The translations under genes and the position numbers were made by a program. From contig JADJDU010000030.1 of the NCBI GenBank assembly GCA_016702505.1, positions 186,001 to 250,000 on the forward strand: a stretch of 64,000 nucleotides of DNA, written 5' to 3'. Shown here one piece after another: positions 15,414 through 24,025 of the stretch (position 1 is its first letter; each line of letters opens with the position of its first letter). The notes beneath the pieces were generated by a model. It was not told the DNA's origin, made no database searches, and was given only the letters and a program-made list of their open reading frames with translations. Origin of the DNA: Microthrixaceae bacterium (GTDB lineage: Bacteria > Actinomycetota > Acidimicrobiia > Acidimicrobiales > Iamiaceae).

Positions 15414-17168
15414 ATGTCACTCCGAGCGTCTCGATCTCGCCGTACCAGGGCTGGAGCGCTGGTACTGGCCGCCAGCCTCCTCGCGGTCAGCTGCGGCGGA
15501 TCGAAATCCAACGACCCCGAAGCCGGACCCGACTCCGAGAGCGCCGGGCTCAATGCCCAAGCCGGCGAGAGCGGTCTGACTGACGCCGGCGAACCTCAGC
15601 GAGGCGGGACCCTTCTCTACGGGGTCGAGGCCGAGTCGACCGCTGGTTTCTGCCTGGCCGAGGCACAGCTCGCCATCTCGGGCATGCTGGCCGTGAGGGC
15701 GTTCTACGACACGCTGACCGTGCCCAACGCCGAGGGTGGCTACGTCCCCTACCTCGCCAAGTCTGTCGAGCCCAACGCCGACAGCACCGAGTGGACAATC
15801 ACCCTGCGCGACGGCATCAAGTTCCACGACGGCACCGATCTAGATGCCACAGTCGTGAAGAACAACCTCGATGCGTACCGAGGGAAGTACGCGGGGCGCA
15901 ACTCCCTCCTCTTCAGCTTCATCCTCCAAGACATCGCCGACGTGACCGTGGCTGACCCGCTCACCGTGAAGGTCACCACCAAACGGTCCTGGGTGTCGTT
16001 CCCTGCGTTCCTTTTCGCCTCATCGCGGCTGGGCATCATGGCCCAGGCTCAGCTCGACGCTCCGGGCGAGGCCTGTGCCAACAAGCCGATCGGCACCGGC
16101 CCGTTCAAGTTCGTGAGCTGGAACCCCAACCAGAAGTTCGTGGCCGAGCGCAACGAGGACTACTGGCAGATCGCGCCGGACGGCAAGCCCTACCCCTACG
16201 TAGATGGGATCGAGTTCCGGCCCAGCCCTTACAGCACGGTTCGGTCGCAGTCGATCGAGAGTGGCGTCCTGAACATCATCCACACCACCGACGGGGAAAA
16301 GATCTCAGCCCTGTTCCGTGAGCTCCGGGACGACGGCAAGGCCAACATGTTGGTGTCCGAAGACTCGGCCGAGGTGTCCTTCATCCAGCTCAACCACACC
16401 GTTCCTCCGTTCAACGACGTGCGGATGCGCCGTGCGCTCGCTCTGGCATCGGACCGAGACGATGTGAACCGGCGGGTGAACGCGGGCTTGCCCACCGTCG
16501 CCGAGGGCCCGTTCGGTCCGGGATCAATCGGATTCCTGGAGGACACCGGATTCCCGCAGTACGACATCGAGGCGGCCAAGGCCCTCCTCGCTGAGTACCA
16601 GGCCGAGAACCCCGGAGCCGAAACCGGATTCACCATCAGCTCCACCACCGATCCCGCGGTCAAGCGCATCGCCGAGCTGATTCAGCAGCGGGCCAGCGAG
16701 GTGGGAATCAAGATCAAGATCGACGTGGTCGAACAAGCTGCCCTGATCGACCGGGCCATCTCGAAGAACTACCAGGCCATGGTCTTCCGCAACTATCCCG
16801 GTGGCGATCCCGACCTCAACTACGTCTGGTGGTACGGCAAGGGCAACCCCGTCAACTTCGGCGGCTGGGACGACCCCGAGCTCGACAAGCTCCTCGACGC
16901 CGGGCGGTCCGAGACGGATCCGGCCAAGCGCAAGGAGATCTACCAGGACGTGAACCGCCGCATGGCGACCGAGGTGCACGGCATGTGGGCATGGTTCACC
17001 CCGTGGGCCGTCGTGACCGCTCCCGAGGTTCACAACATCCTGGGACCCCCGCTTCCCGGGGCGGACCCCTCCCAAGCAGGCGAAGCCACGACCGACGATC
17101 CCGCACAGCAGCCCAGCACCGGCTTGGCGACGGGGCACTCGCTCCTCGGCCTCTGGATCGAGCAGTAG
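15414..17168 (+). CDS. ABC transporter substrate-binding lipoprotein, family 5 (second paralogue)
   Basis: A 584-residue family 5 binding protein. The signal peptide with an Arg-rich n-region ends at AVSC, giving lipidated C27. A Gly/Ser/Glu-rich linker follows, then RGGTLLYGVEAES and the domains shared with the preceding gene: EWTITLRDGIKFHDGT, GTGPFKFVSWNPNQKF, and a C-terminal GHSLLGLW. AAGGGGA precedes the start. Having two divergent binding proteins upstream of one permease/ATPase set suggests that one importer core is shared by two ligand specificities. A strong hairpin separates this gene from the permeases, as is often seen where the binding protein must be made in excess. Confidence 0.93.
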   Translation: MSLRASRSRRTRAGALVLAASLLAVSCGGSKSNDPEAGPDSESAGLNAQAGESGLTDAGEPQRGGTLLYGVEAESTAGFCLAEAQLAISGMLAVRAFYDTLTVPNAEGGYVPYLAKSVEPNADSTEWTITLRDGIKFHDGTDLDATVVKNNLDAYRGKYAGRNSLLFSFILQDIADVTVADPLTVKVTTKRSWVSFPAFLFASSRLGIMAQAQLDAPGEACANKPIGTGPFKFVSWNPNQKFVAERNEDYWQIAPDGKPYPYVDGIEFRPSPYSTVRSQSIESGVLNIIHTTDGEKISALFRELRDDGKANMLVSEDSAEVSFIQLNHTVPPFNDVRMRRALALASDRDDVNRRVNAGLPTVAEGPFGPGSIGFLEDTGFPQYDIEAAKALLAEYQAENPGAETGFTISSTTDPAVKRIAELIQQRASEVGIKIKIDVVEQAALIDRAISKNYQAMVFRNYPGGDPDLNYVWWYGKGNPVNFGGWDDPELDKLLDAGRSETDPAKRKEIYQDVNRRMATEVHGMWAWFTPWAVVTAPEVHNILGPPLPGADPSQAGEATTDDPAQQPSTGLATGHSLLGLWIEQ

Positions 17169-17185
17169 CAGCAACCATCGACCTG

Positions 17186-17227
17186 GTCGCCCGCGTCGAC
17201 CCCCACTGGTGGGGCGGCGCGGGCGAC
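17186..17227. terminator. Large stem-loop between binding protein and permease genes
   Basis: GTCGCCCGCG (17186-17195) pairs with CGCGGGCGAC (17218-17227), and inside it CCCCA (17201-17205) pairs with TGGGG (17210-17214). No T-run follows and the permease start lies 15 bases downstream. A partial terminator or mRNA-stabilising structure that raises binding-protein dosage over permease is the likely role. Confidence 0.6.
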
Positions 17228-17242
17228 CCTTGAGAGGACGAC

Positions 17243-18196
17243 ATGCGAGGAATCGCTCAGCGACTTGCCCAACTGTTGGCGGTGTTCGTGGTGGTCACCT
17301 TCTTCACCGCGGGCTTGATCAGCCTCGTGCCCGGCCGGCCTGAACTGATCGTGATCCCCTTCGATCAGACCGGTGAACAACAACAGGCATTCCGAGAGGC
17401 CAACAACCTCGACGAACCGCTTCCGGTGAGGTGGTTCGAATGGGTGAAGGACTTCGTCGGCGGCGACATGGGGAACTTCTACAGCGCCACTGGAGGCGAG
17501 CCGGTCTCCAACCGCTTCGGCGAGTCGTGGCCGGTGTCGCTGGCCCTGATCCTCTACACACAGGTCGTTGCGTTGGCCATCGCGGTGCCGCTGGCCATCT
17601 GGGCTGCGTACCGCTCGGGCGGCTGGGTGGACAAGGCCATCAACACCACAGCATTCGCGCTCATCTCCCTACCAGGCTTTGCCGTCGCGCTCCTGCTCAC
17701 GTATTTCCTCGGCGTGAAGATGAGGTGGCTCCCGACCCAGGGCTACGAACGGCTCAGCGAAGATCCGGTTCAGCACTTCAAGACCGTGGCCATCCCGGTG
17801 CTCTCCTTGGCCGCCGGGCAGATAGCGGTCTACATGCGCCTCCTCCGTTCGGACCTCGTGGCCACCCTCCAGGAGGATTTCATCCTCATGGCCAAAGCCA
17901 AGGGCATCTCCAATGGACGGGTGCTATGGCGCCACGCTCTTCGACCCTCCAGCCTCACCCTGCTGACCGTCACCGGTCTCAGCATGGGCAACCTCATCGG
18001 TGGGACAATCGTCGTCGAGTACCTCCTATCCATCCCGGGACTCGGGCTGATGCTCGGCGAGGCCGTTGGTTACCGGCAGTACGAGGCCCTTCAAAGCCTG
18101 GTCGCCGTCATCGCCATTGCGTTCGTGCTCATCAACTTCGCGGTAGACGCGCTCTACACCGTGCTCGACCCCCGGATTCGGGAACGTTCCGCATGA
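17243..18196 (+). CDS. dppB: ABC transporter permease, DppB-like
   Basis: A 317-residue inner-membrane permease with about six membrane segments. The N-terminal helix RGIAQRLAQLLAVFVVVTFF is typical of DppB/OppB. The EAA loop that docks to the ATPase is recognisable in ARGIS/AKAKG...ALRPSS form near residues 214-238 (MAKAKGISNGRVLWRHALRP). GAGAGGACGAC precedes the ATG. Its stop overlaps the next gene by four bases (ATGA at 18193-18196). It would form a heterodimer with the DppC-like protein. The symbol reflects family membership only; the transported compound is not known. Confidence 0.92.
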   Translation: MRGIAQRLAQLLAVFVVVTFFTAGLISLVPGRPELIVIPFDQTGEQQQAFREANNLDEPLPVRWFEWVKDFVGGDMGNFYSATGGEPVSNRFGESWPVSLALILYTQVVALAIAVPLAIWAAYRSGGWVDKAINTTAFALISLPGFAVALLLTYFLGVKMRWLPTQGYERLSEDPVQHFKTVAIPVLSLAAGQIAVYMRLLRSDLVATLQEDFILMAKAKGISNGRVLWRHALRPSSLTLLTVTGLSMGNLIGGTIVVEYLLSIPGLGLMLGEAVGYRQYEALQSLVAVIAIAFVLINFAVDALYTVLDPRIRERSA

Positions 18197-19131
18197 ATCA
18201 GAACTCGGCACTCTCCGACACCACCCAGGACTCGCAATCGTTGGAAGCACGGCAGCCTTCTGAGCCATCGGAACCCAAGAAGCGACTACCGCTTGGCGCC
18301 TACCTCGCCATCGGCTGGCTGGTCCTGATTGTCGGCTCGGCCATCCTGGCCGACTTCCTTCCGCTCCACGACCCCGCAGCTGAGGTGGCGTCCCTCCCGA
18401 GGCTTGCCCCCGGCCAGGAGGGGTTGATCCTCGGTGCAGACAACGGGTCCAGAGACATGCTGTCGCGCACCATCTACGGTGCCCGCTCCTCGCTGTTGAT
18501 CGCCGTGGGTGCAGTCGGGATCGGGTTCGTGGTCGGAGGCCTGCTGGGCCTGCTTGGCGGCTACTTCCGAAACTGGATCGGCAAGGTTCTCACCAGCCTC
18601 TTCGACATCCTGCTCGCCATCCCAGCGTTGGTGTTGGCCCTCTCCCTGGTGTCGGTGCTCAAAGGGGGTGGCGTGCAGGATCAGGACTCGTTCCGCCTTC
18701 CTCCCATCTGGATCCTGATCATCTCCTTGGGGGTGGTTTCGATTCCGCTTCTGGCGCGCATTACCAGAGGCAACACCATGGCATGGTCACAACGCGAGTT
18801 CGTCACCGCGGCCCAGGCTCAGGGTGCGACCCACGGCAGGATCCTCTTCCGAGAGATACTGCCCAACGTCCTGCCCGCCATGGTGTACATCGCCATCCTC
18901 GGAATCGCCATCGCCATCGTCGCCGAGGGCGGCCTCGCCATTCTTGGTGCCAGTCTCGATCCGCCGACTCCGAGCTGGGGGGTGATGATCAACGACGGGC
19001 GGTCCTACATGCGAGATGCCCCCTTCATCATGTTCGTACCCATCACCGCTACGTTCTTCACGGTCATGTCGCTCAACTACCTCGGTGACCTCATCCGGGA
19101 GCGCTACGACGTTCGGGAGAGCGCCCTGTGA
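18193..19131 (+). CDS. dppC: ABC transporter permease, DppC-like
   Basis: A 312-residue permease. After a 33-residue polar N-terminus there is a first membrane helix (LGAYLAIGWLVLIVGSAILA), a periplasmic loop with LGADNGSRDMLSRTIYGARSS, which is the DppC/OppC signature, and then five further helices. The EAA-type loop is FVTAAQAQGATHGRILFREI followed by LPNVLPAMV. The start is the ATG overlapping the dppB-like stop by four bases; the frame is open far upstream but there it only shadows the other permease. The stop overlaps the next GTG by four bases. Together these overlaps show a translationally coupled operon. Confidence 0.92.
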   Translation: MNQNSALSDTTQDSQSLEARQPSEPSEPKKRLPLGAYLAIGWLVLIVGSAILADFLPLHDPAAEVASLPRLAPGQEGLILGADNGSRDMLSRTIYGARSSLLIAVGAVGIGFVVGGLLGLLGGYFRNWIGKVLTSLFDILLAIPALVLALSLVSVLKGGGVQDQDSFRLPPIWILIISLGVVSIPLLARITRGNTMAWSQREFVTAAQAQGATHGRILFREILPNVLPAMVYIAILGIAIAIVAEGGLAILGASLDPPTPSWGVMINDGRSYMRDAPFIMFVPITATFFTVMSLNYLGDLIRERYDVRESAL

Positions 19132-20285
19132 GCACCGACATGCACGCCAACGAGAACCCGACCACGACCGTGCTCGAGGTGAGCGACCTGGTCACCAGGT
19201 TCAGCAGCGAGCGCGGCACCGTCAACGCTGTTCGTGGAGTCTCTCTGTCGCTTGAGCGGGGTCGAACCCTGGGTGTCGTCGGCGAGTCGGGCTCAGGAAA
19301 GTCGGTCCTATCCCGTTCGATCATGGGGCTGGTTCCACCTAACGCCTCACGAACCGGAAGCGTTCGCTTCGAGGGCCAGGAGATCCTCAACCTGCCGTCT
19401 AACGAGATGCGCCACTTCTGGGGCGAGAAGATGTCGATGGTCTTCCAGGACCCGATGACCGCACTGAACCCGGTGCTGCGCGTCGAACGCCAGATCACCG
19501 AGTCCCTCCACGAGCACATCGACATGACCAAGGCCCAGGCCCGCGAGACGGCCCTGGCGCTTCTCACGTCGGTCGGAATTCCCGAACCGGCCCGACGCCT
19601 CCGCCAGTATCCCCACGAGATGTCGGGGGGTATGCGTCAACGCATCATGATCGCCATCGCCTTGGCCTGTGGACCTCGGATGCTCTTCGCCGACGAGCCG
19701 ACCACCGCGCTTGACGTAACTGTGCAGGCCCAGATCCTCGATCTGTTGCAGGAACTCCAAGCGGACCGTCAGATGGCCATGATCCTTGTGACCCACGACC
19801 TTGGGGTGGTGGCGGGCCGGGCTCACGACATTGCGGTCATGTACGCCGGACGCATCGTGGAGATGGCTCCCGCAGCTCGACTCTTCGCTTCGGTACGCCA
19901 CCCGTACACCGAAGCTCTCCTGCGATCCATCCCCAAGCTGGAGATGGCCAAGCACACTCGTCTCGATGCCATCGAGGGACGGCCCCCGGACCTCGTGCGC
20001 CCCCCGCAGGGCTGTGCCTTCGCCGCTCGCTGCTCCTACGCACAGGAGCGGTGCATGACCGATGACCCAATCCTCCAGGTGGATTCGAGCGATCCCAGCC
20101 ACTCCTTTGCCTGCCACTTTCCGGTGGGCACGGATGGATCTTCAGACACCCTGGCCACTACGACGTCGACGCCGATACCGTCCCCCGGCATCAAGGTGGA
20201 TGGACGCCCTCCGAGACTGACCGGCGATACCCCCTCGGAAGATCTCGGCTCCAACGATCCTCAGACCAAGGGGAGTGAGGACTGA
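19128..20285 (+). CDS. dppD: Oligopeptide-type ABC transporter ATPase, DppD-like
   Basis: A 385-residue ATPase subunit powering the importer. Walker A is GESGSGKS, the Q-loop is VFQDPMTALNP, the signature is MSGGMRQR, Walker B is MLFADEPTTALD, and the switch His is in LVTHDLGVVA. The family's C-terminal oligopeptide-transporter domain, with GCAFAARCSYAQERC cysteines, is present. About 50 extra residues, rich in Ser/Thr/Pro, follow and are unusual in length. The start is a GTG overlapping the dppC-like stop (GTGA). It pairs with the following ATPase to make the usual DppD-DppF heterodimer. Confidence 0.93.
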   Translation: MSTDMHANENPTTTVLEVSDLVTRFSSERGTVNAVRGVSLSLERGRTLGVVGESGSGKSVLSRSIMGLVPPNASRTGSVRFEGQEILNLPSNEMRHFWGEKMSMVFQDPMTALNPVLRVERQITESLHEHIDMTKAQARETALALLTSVGIPEPARRLRQYPHEMSGGMRQRIMIAIALACGPRMLFADEPTTALDVTVQAQILDLLQELQADRQMAMILVTHDLGVVAGRAHDIAVMYAGRIVEMAPAARLFASVRHPYTEALLRSIPKLEMAKHTRLDAIEGRPPDLVRPPQGCAFAARCSYAQERCMTDDPILQVDSSDPSHSFACHFPVGTDGSSDTLATTTSTPIPSPGIKVDGRPPRLTGDTPSEDLGSNDPQTKGSED

Positions 20286-21322
20286 TGGCCGGCATCGGCA
20301 AGGCCCACCTTCGAGCTTCCGACCAGGCCCTGCTCCGGGTGGAAGACCTGGTGGTCGAGTTTCCGGCTGGACGCGGACAGCGTGTCCATGCCGTGACCGA
20401 CGTGAACCTGGATGTGCTGAGGGGAGAGACGCTAGGCCTGGTGGGCGAGTCAGGTTGTGGCAAGTCGACAACGGGCAAGGCCATCATGCAGCTGCCCGCC
20501 CCGACCTCGGGATCGGTGGTCTTCGACGGAACCGACCTGACCGGGCTGGAGGGAACCGCTCTACGGGAGGTACGTACCCGACTCCAGATGATCTTCCAGG
20601 ATCCGATCTCATCGCTCAATCCCCGACGTCGAATCGAAGACATCGTGGCCGAGGGCATCGACATCTGGAAGAAGGCCTCGGGCGCAGACCGGGATCGTCA
20701 AGTCGACGACATGCTCCTGACCGTCGGCATGGACCCAAGGGTGGTCCGGGGACGTCGCCCCCACCAGTTCTCAGGTGGTCAGTGCCAGCGGATCTCGATC
20801 GCTCGCGCCGTAATCACCGAGCCACAGCTCATCGTTTGCGATGAACCCGTCTCCGCTCTCGACGTGTCGGTGCAGGCTCAGATCCTGAACCTCCTCGAGG
20901 ACATGAAGGCCCAGTACGGCCTCACCCTCATCTTCATCGCCCACGATCTCGCCGTGGTCAAGAACATCAGCGACCGGGTGGCGGTCATGTACCTGGGGCG
21001 ATTGTGCGAAGTCGGTGATCCAGACGTGCTCTACCAAGCACCCGCACACCCCTATACCGCGGCCCTCCTCAGCGCGATCCCGGTTCCCGACCCCTCGGTC
21101 CGGCCCGATCAACGCCAGACCCTCGGCGGTGAGATCCCCTCCCCTCTGTCTCCTCCGTCAGGGTGCCGCTTCCGGACGCGCTGCCCTCGGGCCGACGAGC
21201 AATGCGTCGACGAGGTGCCAGAGATGGTCCAGATCGGCGATGACCACTTCGTGGCTTGCCACCATCCGCTCGAGCCCGGCGAGGCCGAGACAATGGTGAC
21301 CGTCTCAGGGGGGATTTCCTGA
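20285..21322 (+). CDS. dppF: Oligopeptide-type ABC transporter ATPase, DppF-like
   Basis: A 345-residue ATPase that shares one base with the previous stop (TGATG). Walker A is GESGCGKST, the Q-loop is IFQDPISSLNPRR, Walker B is LIVCDEPVSALD, and the switch His is in IAHDLAVVK. The signature reads FSGGQCQRI; the usual form is SGGQRQRI, so Cys replaces the first Arg. This site is normally tolerant enough that I do not infer inactivity. The C-terminal domain carries the GCRFRTRCPRADEQC cysteine set. It is the last structural transporter gene and its stop overlaps the regulator start. Confidence 0.93.
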   Translation: MAGIGKAHLRASDQALLRVEDLVVEFPAGRGQRVHAVTDVNLDVLRGETLGLVGESGCGKSTTGKAIMQLPAPTSGSVVFDGTDLTGLEGTALREVRTRLQMIFQDPISSLNPRRRIEDIVAEGIDIWKKASGADRDRQVDDMLLTVGMDPRVVRGRRPHQFSGGQCQRISIARAVITEPQLIVCDEPVSALDVSVQAQILNLLEDMKAQYGLTLIFIAHDLAVVKNISDRVAVMYLGRLCEVGDPDVLYQAPAHPYTAALLSAIPVPDPSVRPDQRQTLGGEIPSPLSPPSGCRFRTRCPRADEQCVDEVPEMVQIGDDHFVACHHPLEPGEAETMVTVSGGIS

Positions 21323-21867
21323 CGCGGGCTTCGCGTCTGACGCCTGACCTTCGTCGGGCCCTGATCCTCGACGCGGCCGAATTGCTCCTCGCCGAACAGG
21401 ATCCTTTGACAGTCCCGATGGAGGGCGTGGCCAAAGCCGCTGGGACTTCGCGTCCGCTGGTACACAGCTACTTCACCGACCGACGAGGCCTCCTCGACGC
21501 GATCCACATCCGGATAATCCGACGTCTGGATGACTGGGTGTTCCATGGCCTCGAGCGTGCCGACACCACCCACGCCCGGATCGCGGCGCTCGTCAACGGT
21601 GTCATGTCGTTCATTGACCAGGAATCCCAAGCCTGGGGGATTCTGTCCACCAGCGGGGGGTACGACCATCCCGCCTTTCACCGGCTTCGCGCCCGTTGGG
21701 TCGATTCCCTCGTCGATGGCAACCCAGATCGGATGATTCCGGCCCAGGTCGTCGTCTCCGCCCTGGTTCTCACCGGCGGCAGCTGGGTGACAGCCGGCAC
21801 CGAACCTGTGGCCGTGGTTCGGGTCTTGGCCCCGCTGGTCACCACCGACACCGCACCCACTGGGTGA
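21319..21867 (+). CDS. TetR-family transcriptional regulator
   Basis: A regulator of about 182 residues with the N-terminal TetR helix-turn-helix: RRALILDAAELLLAEQDP, then VPMEGVAKAAGTSRPLVHSYF with the recognition helix near residue 50. The C-terminal helical domain would bind an unknown ligand. The start is unclear. No ATG or GTG lies near the domain start. A CTG at 21319 has AGGGGGGA five bases upstream and overlaps the dppF-like stop (CTGA); a TTG at 21256 would give a 203-residue form with a disordered Arg-rich head. The gene is the last of the transporter operon and probably controls it, possibly through the dyad at 13433. Confidence 0.85.
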   Translation: MTRASRLTPDLRRALILDAAELLLAEQDPLTVPMEGVAKAAGTSRPLVHSYFTDRRGLLDAIHIRIIRRLDDWVFHGLERADTTHARIAALVNGVMSFIDQESQAWGILSTSGGYDHPAFHRLRARWVDSLVDGNPDRMIPAQVVVSALVLTGGSWVTAGTEPVAVVRVLAPLVTTDTAPTG

Positions 21868-21901
21868 GGTGTCGGGGGTCACCACCTGACAGGATGAGCA
21901 G

Positions 21902-22378
21902 ATGGCCAAGCCCCCCGCGATGGAAATCGATCTCAACACCATCTACACCGTCACCCTAGGCACCCCCAAGGGAACGATCGTGATGGACCTCGACCCGAGA
22001 CTGGCGCCCAACACCGTCAACCACTTCGTCGTCCTGGCCCGCCAGGGCTTCTACACCGGGCTCACCTTCCACCGGGTCGTGCCCGGGTTCGTAATCCAGG
22101 GCGGTGACCCCGAGGGAAGCGGTCGCGGTGGTCCCGGCTACCGGTGGAACGACGAACCGGTGAAGGCCGAGTACACGTTGGGAGCGCTGGCCATGGCCAA
22201 CGCCGGCCCCAACACCAACGGAAGCCAGTTCTTCATCTGCATCGATGACTGCACCACCAAGTTGGACAAGCTCTACAACCTGTTCGGGTACGTCACCGAG
22301 GGCATCGAGGTCGCTCAGGCCATCTCCGTCGGCGACACCATGGACTCGGTCGAGGTAGCCGAACGCCCTGCGTCCTGA
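21902..22378 (+). CDS. Cyclophilin-type peptidyl-prolyl cis-trans isomerase
   Basis: A 158-residue single-domain cyclophilin that isomerises Xaa-Pro bonds during protein folding. Family residues are present in FHRVVPGFVIQGGDP (catalytic Arg in FHR), the GPGYRWNDEP loop, LAMANAGPNTNGSQFFI and LDKLYNLFGYVTEG. There is no signal peptide, so it is cytosolic. It is compact like bacterial PpiB but with a variant FGYV in place of HTVFGKV, and a Cys-containing CIDDCTT loop. It lies 34 bases after the regulator and 12 bases before the acyl-CoA synthetase, so it may be transcribed with either. Confidence 0.93.
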   Translation: MAKPPAMEIDLNTIYTVTLGTPKGTIVMDLDPRLAPNTVNHFVVLARQGFYTGLTFHRVVPGFVIQGGDPEGSGRGGPGYRWNDEPVKAEYTLGALAMANAGPNTNGSQFFICIDDCTTKLDKLYNLFGYVTEGIEVAQAISVGDTMDSVEVAERPAS

Positions 22379-22390
22379 CGCGCGGTCTCG

Positions 22391-24025
22391 GTGTACCTCA
22401 ACCTGGCCGCTCTGCACGAACTGATCGGTGAGCATCGTCAGGATGATCCCTGCCTGATCTGGCGCGACCGCGTCTGGACGTGGTCGGAGGTGACCGAACG
22501 GACTCGTCGGCTGGCCAACTTCCTGGTGGACCGCGGGCTGGGACGTCACGGCCCCCTGTCCGACCGGGCTTGGTGGGAGTCTCCTCACGACCATGTGGCC
22601 ATCTATGCCACCAATGGAAACGCCTACCTGGAGGTGATGGTCGGCGCCGCCAAGGCCGGAGCAGCATCGGTCAACGTCAACTACCGCTACGGTCCCGCGG
22701 AGCTGGCCTATGTCCTCAATGATTCGGGCGCGTCCGCGGTCCTATACCAGCGATCCTTTTCCCCGACCCTCGTCCAGGCGCTCCCGCTGTTGGAGCGGTC
22801 GCCACTGCTCGTGTGCATCGACGACGGCACCGACGTCCCTCACCTCGATGGCGCCATCGACTACGAAGAAGCAATCCGGTCATCGCCGAGTGACAGACCT
22901 GAGGTGTCGTGGCTACCCGACGACCTCTACATCCTCTACACCGGCGGAACGACTGGAAAGCCCAAAGGTGTGTTGTGGAGGCAGGCAGACTTCCTGGTGG
23001 CGGCGCTGGGTCTTGTTCCTACCGGCATGGACGAAGTCGATGGTGCGAGATTGGTCGATGCGGCCATGTCACGACACCTCAGAGCTCTTCCCGCTCCTCC
23101 GTTCATGCATGGAGCCGCTCACTGGAACGCTCTCAGCTGCTGGCTCAACGGTGGCACCGTCGTCGTTCAGGACCGTACCGACACCTTCGTTGCCGCTGAT
23201 GTGCTCGATACCTGTGAGCGACGCAGGGTCACGTCATTGCAGATCGTGGGCGATGCCTTCGCCCGACCGCTGGTCGATGAGCTCCGACGACAAACGCGAG
23301 ATCTGTCAGCCCTTAGGCACCTTCTGACCGGTGGCGCGATCCTGTCACCTGCCATCCAACACGATCTCCTCGAACTCCTACCCGGGCTGAAGATCGTCGA
23401 TGTGCTCGGGTCTTCCGAGACCGGGCGCCAGGCGGTGGCCAACACCTCCGGCGATCAACCCGACGGTGCCGGGAGGTTCGCACCCGCGGCCACGACCGCT
23501 GTGATCAGAGAGGACCGCCAGAGCGTGCTCCCAGCCGACGACCTCAGCATCGGCTGGCTGGGGCAGGGAGGCCGGATGCCTCGTGGCTACCTCGGCGACG
23601 AGGCCCGAACCACAGCCACGTTCCCGACGATTTCAGGAGTGCGCTGGGCCGTCGCCGGAGACCGGGCCCGCCATCGCGGTGACGGGACCATCGAGTTGCT
23701 GGGCCGCGAATCGGTCACCATCAACACCGGTGGGGAGAAGGTGTTCGCCGAGGAGGTTGAACAGGCGTTGAAGGCTCACCCCGCGGTCTACGACGTGCTT
23801 GTGGTGGGTCGACCCAGCGACCGGTGGGGTCAAGAGGTCACCGCAGTCGTGGCCTTCAGGTCCGGTCGATCAGCCACAGTCGAGGAGCTCCGGTCCGAAT
23901 GTGGCCAGCATCTCGCCCGGTACAAGCTCCCCCGACACCTGGTGACGGTCGATTCGATCCAGCGCAGCCCCAGCGGCAAACCCGACTACGCCTGGGCGCT
24001 CCAGGTGACCGAGCAAGAGCAATGA
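22391..24025 (+). CDS. Acyl-CoA synthetase (AMP-forming, FadD type)
   Basis: A 544-residue adenylate-forming ligase activating a carboxylic acid to its CoA thioester. The phosphate-binding loop is LYTGGTTGKPKGVLW. The adenine-binding region is VDVLGSSETG, the hinge region is around GDGTIELLGRESVTINTGGEKVF, and the catalytic Lys lies in RSPSGKPDYAWA at the C-terminus. WRQADFLVA after the P-loop resembles actinobacterial FadD enzymes of lipid or sterol side-chain degradation, although the substrate cannot be set from sequence. The start is a GTG. Its stop overlaps the next gene by four bases (ATGA). Confidence 0.9.
   Translation: MYLNLAALHELIGEHRQDDPCLIWRDRVWTWSEVTERTRRLANFLVDRGLGRHGPLSDRAWWESPHDHVAIYATNGNAYLEVMVGAAKAGAASVNVNYRYGPAELAYVLNDSGASAVLYQRSFSPTLVQALPLLERSPLLVCIDDGTDVPHLDGAIDYEEAIRSSPSDRPEVSWLPDDLYILYTGGTTGKPKGVLWRQADFLVAALGLVPTGMDEVDGARLVDAAMSRHLRALPAPPFMHGAAHWNALSCWLNGGTVVVQDRTDTFVAADVLDTCERRRVTSLQIVGDAFARPLVDELRRQTRDLSALRHLLTGGAILSPAIQHDLLELLPGLKIVDVLGSSETGRQAVANTSGDQPDGAGRFAPAATTAVIREDRQSVLPADDLSIGWLGQGGRMPRGYLGDEARTTATFPTISGVRWAVAGDRARHRGDGTIELLGRESVTINTGGEKVFAEEVEQALKAHPAVYDVLVVGRPSDRWGQEVTAVVAFRSGRSATVEELRSECGQHLARYKLPRHLVTVDSIQRSPSGKPDYAWALQVTEQEQ

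Noticed and set aside
20699..20820. DppF-like ATPase inactive because its signature reads SGGQCQRI
   Set aside because: Walker A, Walker B, Q-loop and switch His are intact, and the Ser-Gly-Gly-Gln core of the signature remains. One Arg-to-Cys change does not show loss of function.
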